Shown: positions 43,239 through 52,667 of the stretch, piece by piece
Layout: each line of letters starts with the position of its first letter
Numbering within the stretch: the stretch's first letter is position 1
DNA from: Nocardia flavorosea
Lineage (GTDB): Bacteria > Actinomycetota > Actinomycetes > Mycobacteriales > Mycobacteriaceae
Direction: 5' to 3'
Assembly: GCF_015477805.1 (NCBI RefSeq)
Contig: NZ_JADLQL010000006.1
Location: forward strand, 310,001 to 374,000
DNA length: 64,000 bases
Program-made: the position numbers and the translations under genes
Notes under the pieces: generated by a model
Told to the model about the DNA's origin: nothing
Database searches by the model: none
Seen by the model: only the letters and a program-made list of their open reading frames with translations

Positions 43239-44512
43239 CAGCCGCCTCCGATCCCGGGAATCCGAGGTAGCTGGATTTCCGGCAACGGGAACGGCAGACC
43301 CGGTGCCGGAGCCGGCGGGGGTGCTGGGGCAGGCGGCGGTGCAGGAGCCGGGGCAGGTGCCGGTGGGGCCGGGGTGGGTGCGGTGGCCGGTGGCGGGGCG
43401 ATACCGAAACCGAGTGGGTTCCTGGTCTGCTCGGCATAACCTGGATCGCCGACAGCGGCCTGGATGACCGCGGTCGGATCGCCCCACGGTGTGCCCAGCA
43501 GCAGTTCCCGCCGCAGCCGGGGAATGGTGAGGTCCACGGTGGCGAACAGATTGATGAAATCGCCCCGGACCCCGTTGTCGACCAGGTACTGCCCGTAGGG
43601 GAACACCGTCGCGAATTGGATCGCCGAATTGATATCCGGCCCCACATCCGCGAGCGCCTTCAAAGTGGGCTCCAGATTGCGCAGATTGGTGAGCAGATCG
43701 TCGTGCGCCGCGGTGAGGACCCCGTTGGCGGTATCGCTGAAGGCGCGCAGCCGGTCCAGTGCGGTGACCAGATCGGGTCGTTCGGCGATGAGGACATCCA
43801 AGGCCGGCGGGATCTTGTGCAGGGCCTGGGTGAGGACATCGCGCTGCGCGGCGAAGGTGCCGCCGAGCCGGTTCAGGCCGTCGATTGTGGCGACGATATC
43901 GGCGCGCTGCGCGTCGAGAGTGCCCAGGAAGATGTCGAGGCGGTCCAGCAGGGCCCGGATATTCGTCTCACGTCCTTCGAAAGCGGCGCTGAGACTGCCG
44001 ACGATATCGCCGATCTGTCCCAGTCCACCCCCGTTGACCACCACCGACAGCGCGGCGAGCGTCTGCTCCGTCGACGGGTAGGTGGCGGTGTCGCCGAGTT
44101 CGATCCGCGCCCCGGGTTCCAGCCGGCCCTGCGGTGGTTCCCCGGGCGGCGGGTCGAGCGCCAGGTGCATCGAGCCGAGCAAGCTCGTTTGCCCGACCCG
44201 GGCCTGCGCATTCCCCGGTATGACCTGACCGGGTTCGATGGACACCTCCACCAGCGCATGCCAGTTCTCCACCGTGATATCGCCGATACTGCCAACCACC
44301 ACATCGTCGATGAGCACCGGCGAATTCGGGGTGAGCGTGCCGACATCGGACATTTCCACGTACAGCACGGTGGCGTCGGGGCCGCGGCCGGTGGCGCCCG
44401 GTAACGGTAGCGAATTGACGCCGTTCCAGTGGCAACCGGTGACCGTCAACGCCACGCACGCGCAGCCGAGCATCGTGGTGCGCACCGACTTGTTCCGTCG
44501 TGATTTCGCCAT
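43238..44512 (-). CDS. mceE: MceE, lipoprotein Mce subunit (LprK-like)
   Basis: A 424-residue Mce protein with a lipobox (ALTVTGC, Cys27), the usual feature of MceE/LprK. The Mce domain is about 45-125 (VLIDDVVVGSIGDITV), followed by helices and a C-terminal stretch (about 370-410) of Pro/Ala repeats that likely spans to the outer envelope. It starts four bases after the mceD stop. Confidence 0.93.
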   Translation of the reverse strand: MAKSRRNKSVRTTMLGCACVALTVTGCHWNGVNSLPLPGATGRGPDATVLYVEMSDVGTLTPNSPVLIDDVVVGSIGDITVENWHALVEVSIEPGQVIPGNAQARVGQTSLLGSMHLALDPPPGEPPQGRLEPGARIELGDTATYPSTEQTLAALSVVVNGGGLGQIGDIVGSLSAAFEGRETNIRALLDRLDIFLGTLDAQRADIVATIDGLNRLGGTFAAQRDVLTQALHKIPPALDVLIAERPDLVTALDRLRAFSDTANGVLTAAHDDLLTNLRNLEPTLKALADVGPDINSAIQFATVFPYGQYLVDNGVRGDFINLFATVDLTIPRLRRELLLGTPWGDPTAVIQAAVGDPGYAEQTRNPLGFGIAPPPATAPTPAPPAPAPAPAPPPAPAPPPAPAPGLPFPLPEIQLPRIPGIGGG

Positions 44513-44516
44513 GTGA

Positions 44517-45770
44517 TCACCGCCCGCCGGGAAAGAGGATGTCCGGAAGCGAGGGCACCGGCGGGCCGGGTGGCGGCGGGCCGGGCGCGGCCGAGGCAGC
44601 AGGCGCCGGTGGAGCCAGATGCGGCTCGCTGTAGATGACGTTGTCCGGATTCGCCGAGGGCCCCAGGACCGGATTCACCGGGACCGGCAGGTAGTTGAAA
44701 TTCAACAGCCCGAGCACCGGCCCTAGGTAGTCGCGGCATTTCCGCGCCGCTTCCTCGGCGCCGATATTTTCCACGCTGGCGATTCCACCGCAGACGAATT
44801 CGATCGGATTGGAGAAGTTGTTCAGCACGAAAACCCCTGCTTCGGTGCCGGTATCAGGGTTGTAGATGTTGTAGAAGTTGGCCAGGCTGGTCGGGAAGAC
44901 ATGCAGTAGTTCCTCGAGTTCGCCGCGGTTGTTCACCAGGTTCTGGGTGACGTCGGCCAACCGGCCGACCTGCTCGGCGGCCTTGTCCCGGTTCTCCGCG
45001 ACGAAGCGCTGCACCTCGCCCACCGCGATGGACAGGTTGGCCAGTGCCGCGTCGAGGTCGGAGCGGCTGTCGGAGAGAACACTGCTCAGGGTCGCCAGCC
45101 GGTTCTGGAACTGCATGATCTGCACATTGCTGTCGCGTAGTGCGGTGACGAAGGTCTGCAGGTTCGCGATGGTCGAGGCGATATCACCGCTACCGGCGGC
45201 CAGGATGCGCCCGACTCCCGACAACTGCGACAGCACCTGCCGCAGTTTGCCGCCGTTACCGGCCAGTGCGTCGGCGGCGCTGTCGATGAACCGCCCGGCC
45301 GGGCCGGAGGTCCGGTCGCCGTCGGGCCCGAGTTCGGTGGCCAGCCGGGTGAGCTGGGTTTTGATCTGGTCCCATTCGACCGGGATCGCGGTGCGTTCCA
45401 GCGGGATCACCGTATCGTCGGCCATTATCGGCCCGTCCCCGCGATAGGCGGGGGTGAGCTGGACGTAGCGGGAGTCCACCAGGCTCTGCGCGACGATCAC
45501 CGCACCGGCGTCGGCCGGGATATCCACGCCGCGGTCGATATGCATTGTCATTTCCACGGCGGTACCGCGGGGTTCGATGGCGGCGATGGTGCCGATCTTC
45601 ACGCCCGAGACCCGCACATCGTCGCCGGGGTAGATCGCGGTCGCGGTGGTGAAGATCGCGCGCACGGTGGCCGGCGCGAGCACCGCGCGGTGCACCACGA
45701 CGAACGCGGCGGCCAGCACCGCCAGGGCCAGGGCACCCGCGGCCAGCCGGATGATCAGTGTCCGGTTCAT
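44517..45770 (-). CDS. mceD: MceD, Mce-domain subunit
   Basis: A 417-residue Mce protein. Transmembrane helix at 8-30 (LAAGALALAVLAAAFVVVH), Mce domain with DDVRVSGVKIGTIAAIEP, helical region containing FPTSLANFYNIYNP and a Pro-rich end. ATG 45770 (MNRTLIIRL) overlaps the mceC stop (ATGA). An extra Cys pair (VCGGI, RKCRDY) is in the C-terminal half. Confidence 0.93.
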   Translation of the reverse strand: MNRTLIIRLAAGALALAVLAAAFVVVHRAVLAPATVRAIFTTATAIYPGDDVRVSGVKIGTIAAIEPRGTAVEMTMHIDRGVDIPADAGAVIVAQSLVDSRYVQLTPAYRGDGPIMADDTVIPLERTAIPVEWDQIKTQLTRLATELGPDGDRTSGPAGRFIDSAADALAGNGGKLRQVLSQLSGVGRILAAGSGDIASTIANLQTFVTALRDSNVQIMQFQNRLATLSSVLSDSRSDLDAALANLSIAVGEVQRFVAENRDKAAEQVGRLADVTQNLVNNRGELEELLHVFPTSLANFYNIYNPDTGTEAGVFVLNNFSNPIEFVCGGIASVENIGAEEAARKCRDYLGPVLGLLNFNYLPVPVNPVLGPSANPDNVIYSEPHLAPPAPAASAAPGPPPPGPPVPSLPDILFPGGR

Positions 45771-46801
45771 CGTGGCGCTCCCGGTTGCGGTATGGGCTGC
45801 AGTTGCGGTACCGACCCGCCGAACGCCGCGTCCACGAACGGCCGGATCCACTGGGCCGGGATGAGGTTGGCGACATAGGCGTTGTAGAACGGCCCACCCG
45901 AAACGGCTTCCCCCTGGGTGAGCGAGGTTTTCGCGAGCCCCGGTATCGCCTCGGCGATATTGTCCCGGTTGCGCTGTAGTACCTCGGCCACCGAGTTCAA
46001 GCGGTCCAGTGCGGGCCCCAGTTCCGCCTCGTTATCGGCCACCAGCTGGGTGAGCTGGTCGGCGACGGCGGCCGTATCGGCCAGCAGGGTCGCGATCGCC
46101 CGGCGGCGTTCGTCGAGCATTCCGACCAGCGTGTTCGCATTGAGCAGCATGGTGTTCAACTGCTCGCTGCGATCAGCGAGTATTCCGGTGACCTCCTGGG
46201 CGGCAGTGAGCAGCTCGCCGAGCGCGGTATTGCGGCTGTTGATCGATTTCGACAGCTCCGACAGTCCGTCGAAGGCCGGGCCGAGTTGCGGTGCGATCGA
46301 ATCCAGCGTGCTGGAGAGCATATCCAGTGAGCTGTTCAGGGAATCGGTGTCCATCGCCGCGCTGGTGGTGGTGAGGTCGCCGAGCGCGTCGGTGAGCGAG
46401 TAGGGCGACGACGTGCGTTCGACCGGGATCGTGTCCAGCGGGCGCAGCGGTTCGGCACCGTGCGAAACCAGCGTCATGATCCGTTTGCCCAGCAGCGATC
46501 CCGTTTTGATCTGCGCGGTGGTGTCCGCGCCCAGTGAGACCGAATCGCCGACGGTGAACACCACCCGGGCCTGACCGCGGTCGAGCCCCACCTCGGTGAC
46601 GCTGCCGACCTTGAATCCCGAAACGTGCACCTCGTCACCGGCCTCGAGTCCGCCGGCTTCGTCGAACACCGCCTGGTAGCGGACCGTTGTCCCCCAGGCA
46701 ATCACCTGCTGCGATTGCAGGCCGAGGGAGATGACGCAGAGGATGAGCACGATCCCGACCAGACCGTGCCGCAGTAGATGTCTTCCGCGGTATCGAAACA
46801 T
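45767..46801 (-). CDS. mceC: MceC, Mce-domain subunit
   Basis: A 344-residue Mce protein, shorter than its neighbours. Transmembrane helix at about 13-30 (GLVGIVLILCVISLGL), Mce domain with DEVHVSGFKVGSVTEVGL, and a helical region with many Leu/Asn heptads (LTDALGDLTTT to LNTMLLNANTL). It ends without the long Pro tail found in mceD-F. It starts one base after the mceB stop. Confidence 0.93.
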   Translation of the reverse strand: MFRYRGRHLLRHGLVGIVLILCVISLGLQSQQVIAWGTTVRYQAVFDEAGGLEAGDEVHVSGFKVGSVTEVGLDRGQARVVFTVGDSVSLGADTTAQIKTGSLLGKRIMTLVSHGAEPLRPLDTIPVERTSSPYSLTDALGDLTTTSAAMDTDSLNSSLDMLSSTLDSIAPQLGPAFDGLSELSKSINSRNTALGELLTAAQEVTGILADRSEQLNTMLLNANTLVGMLDERRRAIATLLADTAAVADQLTQLVADNEAELGPALDRLNSVAEVLQRNRDNIAEAIPGLAKTSLTQGEAVSGGPFYNAYVANLIPAQWIRPFVDAAFGGSVPQLQPIPQPGAPR

Positions 46802-46802
46802 C

Positions 46803-47819
46803 TCAGGGAGCGCACCTTCCGTCGGTCTGTACGGCGGCCGGTATCTCGACGACCTGACCGGACAGGTCGTTGACCCGCAGCGTCAAATCGCACAGGTAGT
46901 ACTGGATGAAGTTGCCGTAGGCCCCGGTGCGCACCAGTTTCCGGAAGTTCTCCGGCGCCTTCTGCAGGGCGGTATCGAGTGTTTCCTTGTCGCCGTCGAT
47001 ATTCGCGGCGAGCCGATTGACCTGGTCGATCGTCCCGGCCAACGGCGTGCGGCCCTGGTTCAGCAGATCGGCGACGGTGGCGGTGCCTGCCTCCAGGGAA
47101 TCGATGGCGGCCGCGATCGGGTCGCGGTCGTTGCTGAGCTGGGTGATGAGTTGTTCGAGCCGGTCGACCAGTCCCGTGAACCGGCCGCCCTCGTCGGCGA
47201 GGGTGGTCATCACGGTGTTCAGATTGTCGATCAACTGCTCGACGGTTTCGTTGTTGTCGGCCAAGGCCGCGGAGAAGGAGGCGGTGCGGCCGAGGATGGA
47301 ATTCACGGTGTCCTCCTTCCCCTGCACGATTTCCAGTAGTGACCAGGTCAGGGCGTTGACATCACGGGCATCGAGGCCCTGGATCACCGGTTTCAGACCG
47401 CCCAGCAGCAGGTCCAGGTCCAGTGCGCCGGTGGTGTTCGCTATCGGTATTTCACCGCCGGCGGGCAGCGTGTTGCCGGGACGGTCGGTGATTTCCAGAT
47501 AGCGGTCGCCGACCAGATTCAGGTACCGCACCGCGACCTCGGTACCGGTGGTCAGCGACAGCGAGCGGTCGGCATCGAACTCCACCCGCACCCGGTGATC
47601 CGCACGCAGCGAGACTCCGCGCACCGAACCCACCACAACCCCTGCCACCCGCACCGTATCCCCGGTGCTCAGCCCGGAAGAATCGGCGAAAACCGCCGAG
47701 TACTCGGTGGTGGAGCCGCTGCGGTATTCGCCGAAAACGATGATCAGGCAGGCCGAGAGCACCACCATGATCGCGGCGAAGACACCGAATTTCAGCAGCG
47801 GCGTATTGCGGTTGTTCAT
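46803..47819 (-). CDS. mceB: MceB, Mce-domain subunit
   Basis: A 338-residue Mce protein. Start ATG 47819 (MNNRNTPLLKF) overlaps the mceA stop (ATGA). The transmembrane helix is FGVFAAIMVVLSACLIIVFG, the Mce domain contains DTVRVAGVVVGSVRGVSL, and a conserved YLCDLTLRVNDL lies near the C-terminus. Confidence 0.93.
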   Translation of the reverse strand: MNNRNTPLLKFGVFAAIMVVLSACLIIVFGEYRSGSTTEYSAVFADSSGLSTGDTVRVAGVVVGSVRGVSLRADHRVRVEFDADRSLSLTTGTEVAVRYLNLVGDRYLEITDRPGNTLPAGGEIPIANTTGALDLDLLLGGLKPVIQGLDARDVNALTWSLLEIVQGKEDTVNSILGRTASFSAALADNNETVEQLIDNLNTVMTTLADEGGRFTGLVDRLEQLITQLSNDRDPIAAAIDSLEAGTATVADLLNQGRTPLAGTIDQVNRLAANIDGDKETLDTALQKAPENFRKLVRTGAYGNFIQYYLCDLTLRVNDLSGQVVEIPAAVQTDGRCAP

Positions 47820-49087
47820 CGGGGTGCCTCCTTTCCCGCGGCGGCGGGCCCGAACAGGGCTTCGGCGAGCGAGGCGGTGTTCAGCGTGAGCCCGGACCGG
47901 AACGGCCCGGCCTGGGGGTTGGCCCCGACATCGGTGACCACGAACGGCGGGAAATCCTCGTAGGCCACGGGCAGCATCGAGCACTGCGGACCGCCCGATG
48001 CCGCGACCTTCGGCAGATGCTCCGGGTAGCGATACGGTTCGACACCCCAGAGGAAGTTCGCCGACAACCCGATCCCGGGCACCTTCACCGGTTCCACCTG
48101 CGCCAGATAGGCCAATCCGTCCAGTGCGCACGTCAGCGCCTGGTGATAGCGGTCGGTCAACTCGGTGGTCGGCGCCAGGACCTCCATGGCGCTCACCAGG
48201 CCGGGTCCGGCCGCCCCCACCACCCGGTTGCCGGTATCGGCGAGCCCGATCAGACTCATCAGCAGCACATCGAGTTGCTGCTGTTCGGAGACTACGGTGT
48301 GGCTCAGCTCGGTCGCGTTGCCCACGGTTTCGAGCAGGGCGGGTGCTGCGTCCGCGTAGGTCCGGGTGACCTCGGGCGCCATCGCCAGATCCGCGCGCAG
48401 GGCCGGTAAACCGGGCTCCAGCTTCGCCAGGAACGCCTCCAGGTCCACCATCATCTGCCCCACCCGGTCACCGCGCCCGCGCATCGCGGTGGCCAGCGCC
48501 CCCAGGGTTTCGTTGAGCTTCTCCGGCTGGATCTCGCCCAGTACCTGGGTGAGCTGTTCGAACACGGTATTGATCTCCACCGTCACGTTCTCGGCGTCGA
48601 ACACCTGCCCCGGCTCGAGATGGGCCGTACCCGGCCGGGCGGGCGGCACCAACTGGATGTACTTGGCCCCGAATACCGTGGTGGCGGCGATGTCCACGGT
48701 GACATCGCCGGGTATCCGGGTGACATTGTCACGGTCGATGGCCAATTCGATCTCCGCGGTGCCGTCGGCGCGTTCGACAATCGATTCCACGGCTCCGACG
48801 GTCACCCCGCGCAGTTTCACCTCGGCATCGGGGTACATCACCAGACCGGCCCGCGGTGCGTGCACGGTCACCGCGACGGTGTCGGCGAACCCGCCCCGGA
48901 ACAGAGTCACCGCGAGTACCACGATCGCGGTCCCTGCCGCGATCGCCGCGAGCCCCGCGGCGGGCCGGGCCAGCGGTTTCAGCCGGCCGGCCCAGCTCCG
49001 GTGCCGGGCGGCGCGCCGCGGCGCCGGTAGGTCCGGCGGCGCAGGCGCGGCCCCGCACGGTTGTGTCTCGTTTCCCACCAGCGCCAT
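47816..49087 (-). CDS. mceA: MceA, Mce-domain subunit
   Basis: A 423-residue Mce protein. A Pro/Arg-rich cytosolic N-terminus of about 40 residues, transmembrane helix (LAAIAAGTAIVVLAVTLF), Mce domain with AEVKLRGVTVGAVESIV, then long helices and the end FLWGVEPYRYPEHLP. The A subunit usually contributes to substrate choice, but the sequence does not tell me which Mce class (for example sterol-type Mce4) this is. Confidence 0.93.
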   Translation of the reverse strand: MALVGNETQPCGAAPAPPDLPAPRRAARHRSWAGRLKPLARPAAGLAAIAAGTAIVVLAVTLFRGGFADTVAVTVHAPRAGLVMYPDAEVKLRGVTVGAVESIVERADGTAEIELAIDRDNVTRIPGDVTVDIAATTVFGAKYIQLVPPARPGTAHLEPGQVFDAENVTVEINTVFEQLTQVLGEIQPEKLNETLGALATAMRGRGDRVGQMMVDLEAFLAKLEPGLPALRADLAMAPEVTRTYADAAPALLETVGNATELSHTVVSEQQQLDVLLMSLIGLADTGNRVVGAAGPGLVSAMEVLAPTTELTDRYHQALTCALDGLAYLAQVEPVKVPGIGLSANFLWGVEPYRYPEHLPKVAASGGPQCSMLPVAYEDFPPFVVTDVGANPQAGPFRSGLTLNTASLAEALFGPAAAGKEAPR

Positions 49088-49089
49088 CC

Positions 49090-49947
49090 CTACCCCGACA
49101 ACTCGAAGTTTCCGTTGGATCCGTACACCGCCAGCGAGACCAGCAGCGTGACCGAGACGACCGCGATGAGCGAGGTCCGCACGGCATTGCCCACCGCGGT
49201 CCCCACACCCGACGGCCCGCCGGCGGCGAAGAACCCGAAGTAGGTGTGGATCAACAGGATCGTGATCGCCATGAGAATCGCCTGCAGGAACGACCAGAGC
49301 AGGTCGATCGGGTTGAGGAAGGTCGCGAAGTAGTGGTCGTACAGTCCCGAGGACTGGCCCAGGATCACCACGGTGGTGAACCGGCTGGCGAGGAAGGAGG
49401 CGATCAGGGCGATGGCGTAGAGCGGGGTGATCGCGATCATCCCGGCCATGATGCGGGTGCCGACCAGGTATGCGATCGGTTCGATCGCAATGGATTCCAG
49501 CGCGTCGATCTCCTCGTTGATCCGCATGGCGCCCAGTTGCGCGGTGACCCCGGCGCCGAAGGTGGCCGCCAGGCCGATCCCCGCGACCACCGGCGCGGAG
49601 ATCCGGACATTGATGAAGGCGGACAGGAACCCGGTGAGCGCCTCGATGCCGATATCGCCGAGCGAGCTGTACCCCTGCACGGCGAGCGTGCCGCCGGTCG
49701 CCAGGGTCAGGAAGCTGACGATCACCACCGTGCCGCCGAATGCCGCCAGCGTGCCCGCGCCCATACTGATCTCCGCGATCAGCCGGACCGTTTCGCGTTT
49801 GTAACGCCAGGCCGCCATCGGCGCGAACGCCAGCGCCTTCACATAGAAGATCGCGTGATCGCCGACCCGGCCGAGTGCGTCCACCGGTTTACGCAGCCGG
49901 CGGACCAGTAACGGGTACCGCGTGGTGAGAACCTCGGAGGCCGTCAT
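49090..49947 (-). CDS. yrbEB: YrbEB, MlaE-type permease
   Basis: A 285-residue permease of the MlaE/YrbE family with about five transmembrane helices. Conserved segments are FLSAFINVRISAPVVAGIG, MRINEEIDALESIAIEPIAYLV (the EExDAL coupling loop) and GPSGVGTAVGNAVRTS. ATG 49947 has AGGGGAGGGG ahead and is preferred to ATG 49965, which overlaps the yrbEA stop. It pairs with YrbEA as the membrane core of the importer; the ATPase (MceG/Mkl) is not in the window. Confidence 0.93.
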   Translation of the reverse strand: MTASEVLTTRYPLLVRRLRKPVDALGRVGDHAIFYVKALAFAPMAAWRYKRETVRLIAEISMGAGTLAAFGGTVVIVSFLTLATGGTLAVQGYSSLGDIGIEALTGFLSAFINVRISAPVVAGIGLAATFGAGVTAQLGAMRINEEIDALESIAIEPIAYLVGTRIMAGMIAITPLYAIALIASFLASRFTTVVILGQSSGLYDHYFATFLNPIDLLWSFLQAILMAITILLIHTYFGFFAAGGPSGVGTAVGNAVRTSLIAVVSVTLLVSLAVYGSNGNFELSG

Positions 49948-49961
49948 CGAATCCCCTCCCC

Positions 49962-50756
49962 TCATCCGGTCGTCAACTGGATGCCGATCGCCGTGACCAT
50001 CACATTGATGACGAACAGCGACATGAACGCATAGACCACGGTTTCGTTGACCGCGTTACCCACCGCTTTCGCGCCGCCGGTGACGATCAGCCCGCGATAG
50101 CAGGCGACGATCCCGGCCACCAGACCGAACAGCAGGGCTTTGACCGATGAGATGACGACCTCGTCGATACCGGTGAGCAGGGTGATCCCGGCGACGAACG
50201 CGCCCGGATTCACGTCCTGGACATACACCGAGAACACATAGCCGCCGAGTACCCCGATGATGCAGACCAGGTTGTTCAGCAGGAGTGCTACCAGGCCGGA
50301 GGCCAGCATGCGCGGGGTGACCAACCGCTGCACCGGGTCGATTCCGAGTACCTCCATGGCCGCGATCTCCTCACGGATGGTCCGCGACCCCAGATCGGCG
50401 CACATGGCCGTGGCGCCGGAGCCCGCCACGATCAGCACCGTGACCATCGGGCCGACCTGGGTCACCGCGCCGAAGGCGGCGCCGGCGCCGGAGAGGTCCG
50501 CGGCGCCCAGCTCGCGCAACAGGATATTCAACGTGAAGCTCACCAGCACGGTGAACGGAATCGCCACCAGCAGCGTGGGAACCAGCGAGACCCGCACGAT
50601 GAACCAGGACTGTTCGAGGAATTCCCGGGTCTGGAAGGGGCGGCGGAAGGCGAAACGCACCGCGTCGGCGGTCATCGCGAACAGGCCGCCCACTGTCTGC
50701 AGTGGGCCCTCGAAACGGTCTCGGAGCCGGACCAGATGGGGCGTTCGGATGGTCAT
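49962..50756 (-). CDS. yrbEA: YrbEA, MlaE-type permease
   Basis: A 264-residue MlaE/YrbE permease. It has VSLVPTLLVAIPFTVLV, ADLGSRTIREEIAAMEVLGI (the coupling EExAAMEVLGI loop), GVLGGYVFSVYVQDVNPG and the end VVYAFMSLFVINVMVTAIG. It is the first gene of the eight-gene mce operon. GAGG precedes the ATG. Upstream is a 757-bp non-coding region with several dyads. Confidence 0.93.
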   Translation of the reverse strand: MTIRTPHLVRLRDRFEGPLQTVGGLFAMTADAVRFAFRRPFQTREFLEQSWFIVRVSLVPTLLVAIPFTVLVSFTLNILLRELGAADLSGAGAAFGAVTQVGPMVTVLIVAGSGATAMCADLGSRTIREEIAAMEVLGIDPVQRLVTPRMLASGLVALLLNNLVCIIGVLGGYVFSVYVQDVNPGAFVAGITLLTGIDEVVISSVKALLFGLVAGIVACYRGLIVTGGAKAVGNAVNETVVYAFMSLFVINVMVTAIGIQLTTG

Positions 50757-51513
50757 ACCGGCCTCACGACGTCGGACGCGGTTGCCGGCCTGCCGAGGAA
50801 TTCGTCATCGCAGTGCTCCTGTCGAACGTTCGACGCTCGGTGGAATACGCCGGCGCGCGCTTCCACCGAGGGCGGGGCGGCTCGCGTGCGAACCGCGGCA
50901 TGACGGGCAGCTCGGGTCTGCGGCTGCGGAGTTCGATGGCGGTCTGCGACCGTGGAGTTCGACCCGATGGCTATGCCGTCCCAGTCGGTGCTGCTGTCAC
51001 AGCTTTCAGTGCGGAAATGTCATTCTCAATTTCCAATAGGATGACATTCGGTTTGTGAGAGCACAATACTTGCGGGCAAGTTTCCGGAAACCCCCACCGC
51101 AGCTCGACACCCCTGCGGCAACACCCGGCCGAAAAAGCCTACGAGCAGGCAGGATAACCCCGTCACGCCGGGAGCGGAGTGCGAAAACCGACGCGCACCA
51201 CCCCGGAAAATCATGACGATCAACGTTTCAGAATTTGCCCGACCCCGTGCGCGGACCACGCCGGTCCGCCGAATTCGCATAATTGCGAACGGACCTCGCG
51301 GGAGGACAGCGGATAATTCACGAAACCCCCTCGACAACACCGTAAGAATAATGGCTGTCGCAGACGGGACCTCGAAACCCGCCACGATCACATCCCCCGC
51401 GGCCATTGTCCGGGCCGGTCCGTCACATACCGACCCGGCCGGCCGTCCTCACCTCATGGAGCCGGAGCCGATCCGCCCCGGCCCGCCCGCCCGTATCCAA
51501 CCCCGTGTGCGCG
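50757..51513. promoter_or_regulatory. Upstream region of the mce operon with clustered dyads
   Basis: About 757 bp with no convincing gene. Between 51010 and 51095 the bases become A+T-richer and hold several dyads: GGAAAT-GTC-ATTCTC (51013-51027), a two-mismatch GAGAAT-type site; AATGTCAT (51016-51023) with its complement at 51041-51048; ACTTGC-GG-GCAAGT (51068-51081); and the 12-bp palindrome GTTTCCGGAAAC (51080-51091). They are about 260-340 bp before yrbEA, a likely promoter/operator cluster. A frame at 51026-51406 is not protein-like. Confidence 0.6.
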
Positions 51514-52020
51514 TCAGACCGCCGGTACCAAATCCGCGCAGACCGGCGCGAATTCCATGGCACCGCTGCGGAATATCTCACTCGGAGTCACCGCGGCAGC
51601 CGAGAGCCCGGCCGCCATCAGCGCCTGCGCCTTGAACGCACGGGCCGCATAACTCAGGCGGTGCAACACCGGATCCACACCGTGGTCCTGCCCCGCCGGC
51701 CAGCCGTCACCCCAGACGACGACCTCGATCCCACGATCCTCCAGCGCCCGCAATACGCCTTTACGCGCCCGGCCGTCCCGGCTACAGACATCGGCGTTCA
51801 CGGCCAGCGCTTGCGGCAACCGTCCCGGGACCTCGGTCGCCAGCACGGAGTCGAGCTCGCGGACCTCGGCACCGAGGATTTTCAGCGGGCGGATATCGGA
51901 CGGCCGCGCGAGCAGGACCGTCACTTCCCACCCGGCCACCGAGCGGTCGAACAACCACCCGCCGGCGAACTGGACCGCGTCGGCCACGGTCGCCGCCACC
52001 ACATCGAGCCGGTACCTCAT
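51514..52020 (-). CDS. Conserved hypothetical protein coupled to TetR gene
   Basis: A 168-residue soluble protein (MRYRLDVVAATVADAVQFAG, VTVLLARPSDIRPLKILGAE, IEVVVWGDGWPAGQDHG). The alternation of beta strands and helices and the LLAR/VWGD ends suggest a flavodoxin-like or Rossmann-like fold; I do not recognise a family name. ATG 52020 overlaps the TetR stop (TGATG), so it is made together with the regulator and may modulate it. Confidence 0.75.
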   Translation of the reverse strand: MRYRLDVVAATVADAVQFAGGWLFDRSVAGWEVTVLLARPSDIRPLKILGAEVRELDSVLATEVPGRLPQALAVNADVCSRDGRARKGVLRALEDRGIEVVVWGDGWPAGQDHGVDPVLHRLSYAARAFKAQALMAAGLSAAAVTPSEIFRSGAMEFAPVCADLVPAV

Positions 52021-52622
52021 CACATCTCCTTCGCCGCCAAGTCGCGGGCCAGCGACTCGGTGTAACCGTTGAAAACTTCGGCCAGCGGGATCGAACGATC
52101 GAGCAGCCACGAGATCTCCATTCCGTTCAGAAAGGCGACTATCTCGACCGCGCGCAGCCGCGGATCGAAATCGCGCCGGTACCGGCCACTGTCCTGGCCC
52201 CGCCGGATCGCCTGCGTGACGAGTTCGACGGCCGTGCGCCACCGATCGAGCATCCGATCGTGCAGTGGCGCCTCGGGCATGAGGTTCTCGACGAGGAGGA
52301 CGACGAAGGTGCCGACCAGCTCCGGAGAACGTTCCATCCTGGTGACGACTTTGCGGATCTCGGCGATGAGATCGCCGCCGATATCCGCGTCCTCCAGGTC
52401 TTCGGCGTCACGGGCGTCCAGGACAGCGTGCAGCAACTGCTCCTTGGAGGAGAAGTGATGCAGCAACCCTGCGGAGGTCACTCCGGCCTCGCCCGCGATT
52501 TGTGCCAGGGTTGTACTGCGCCAGCCGTTCCGGGTGAGGAGGCGCTGCGCGACGGCGAGTATTCGCTGCCGGCGATCCTCCCCCTTGGCGAGGAGTGAGG
52601 CATAGGGACGAGGAGCTGTCAT
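52020..52622 (-). CDS. TetR family transcriptional regulator
   Basis: A 200-residue regulator. RQRILAVAQRLLTRNGWRST and LAQIAGEAGVTSAGLLHHF form the helix-turn-helix; the C-terminal domain has NLMPEAPLHDRMLDRWRTAVE. Its own dyad (52644-52667) lies 22 bp upstream. It is transcribed toward the mce operon, 757 bp away. A GAGAAT-type operator lies 175 bp upstream, between it and the amidohydrolase unit, so it is an alternative candidate reader of that site. Confidence 0.92.
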   Translation of the reverse strand: MTAPRPYASLLAKGEDRRQRILAVAQRLLTRNGWRSTTLAQIAGEAGVTSAGLLHHFSSKEQLLHAVLDARDAEDLEDADIGGDLIAEIRKVVTRMERSPELVGTFVVLLVENLMPEAPLHDRMLDRWRTAVELVTQAIRRGQDSGRYRRDFDPRLRAVEIVAFLNGMEISWLLDRSIPLAEVFNGYTESLARDLAAKEM

Positions 52623-52643
52623 GGTCCGAACCCCGATCTGACA

Positions 52644-52667
52644 AACCTAGTGAACACACAGTAGGTT
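52644..52667. promoter_or_regulatory. AACCTA-N12-TAGGTT dyad, probable TetR self-operator
   Basis: Perfect 6-bp arms 12 bases apart, 22 bp before the TetR start; the flanks continue as AAACCTA/TAGGTTGG. Confidence 0.45.

Noticed and set aside
42295..43647. Long alternative frame over mceE/mceF on the same strand
   Set aside because: It is out of phase with the Mce domains and Arg/Pro-rich; the chained TGATG/ATGA starts of the mce genes fix the real frames.
51026..51406. 126-codon minus-strand frame ahead of the mce operon
   Set aside because: No ribosome site, no recognisable sequence, and it covers the dyad cluster; better explained as control DNA.
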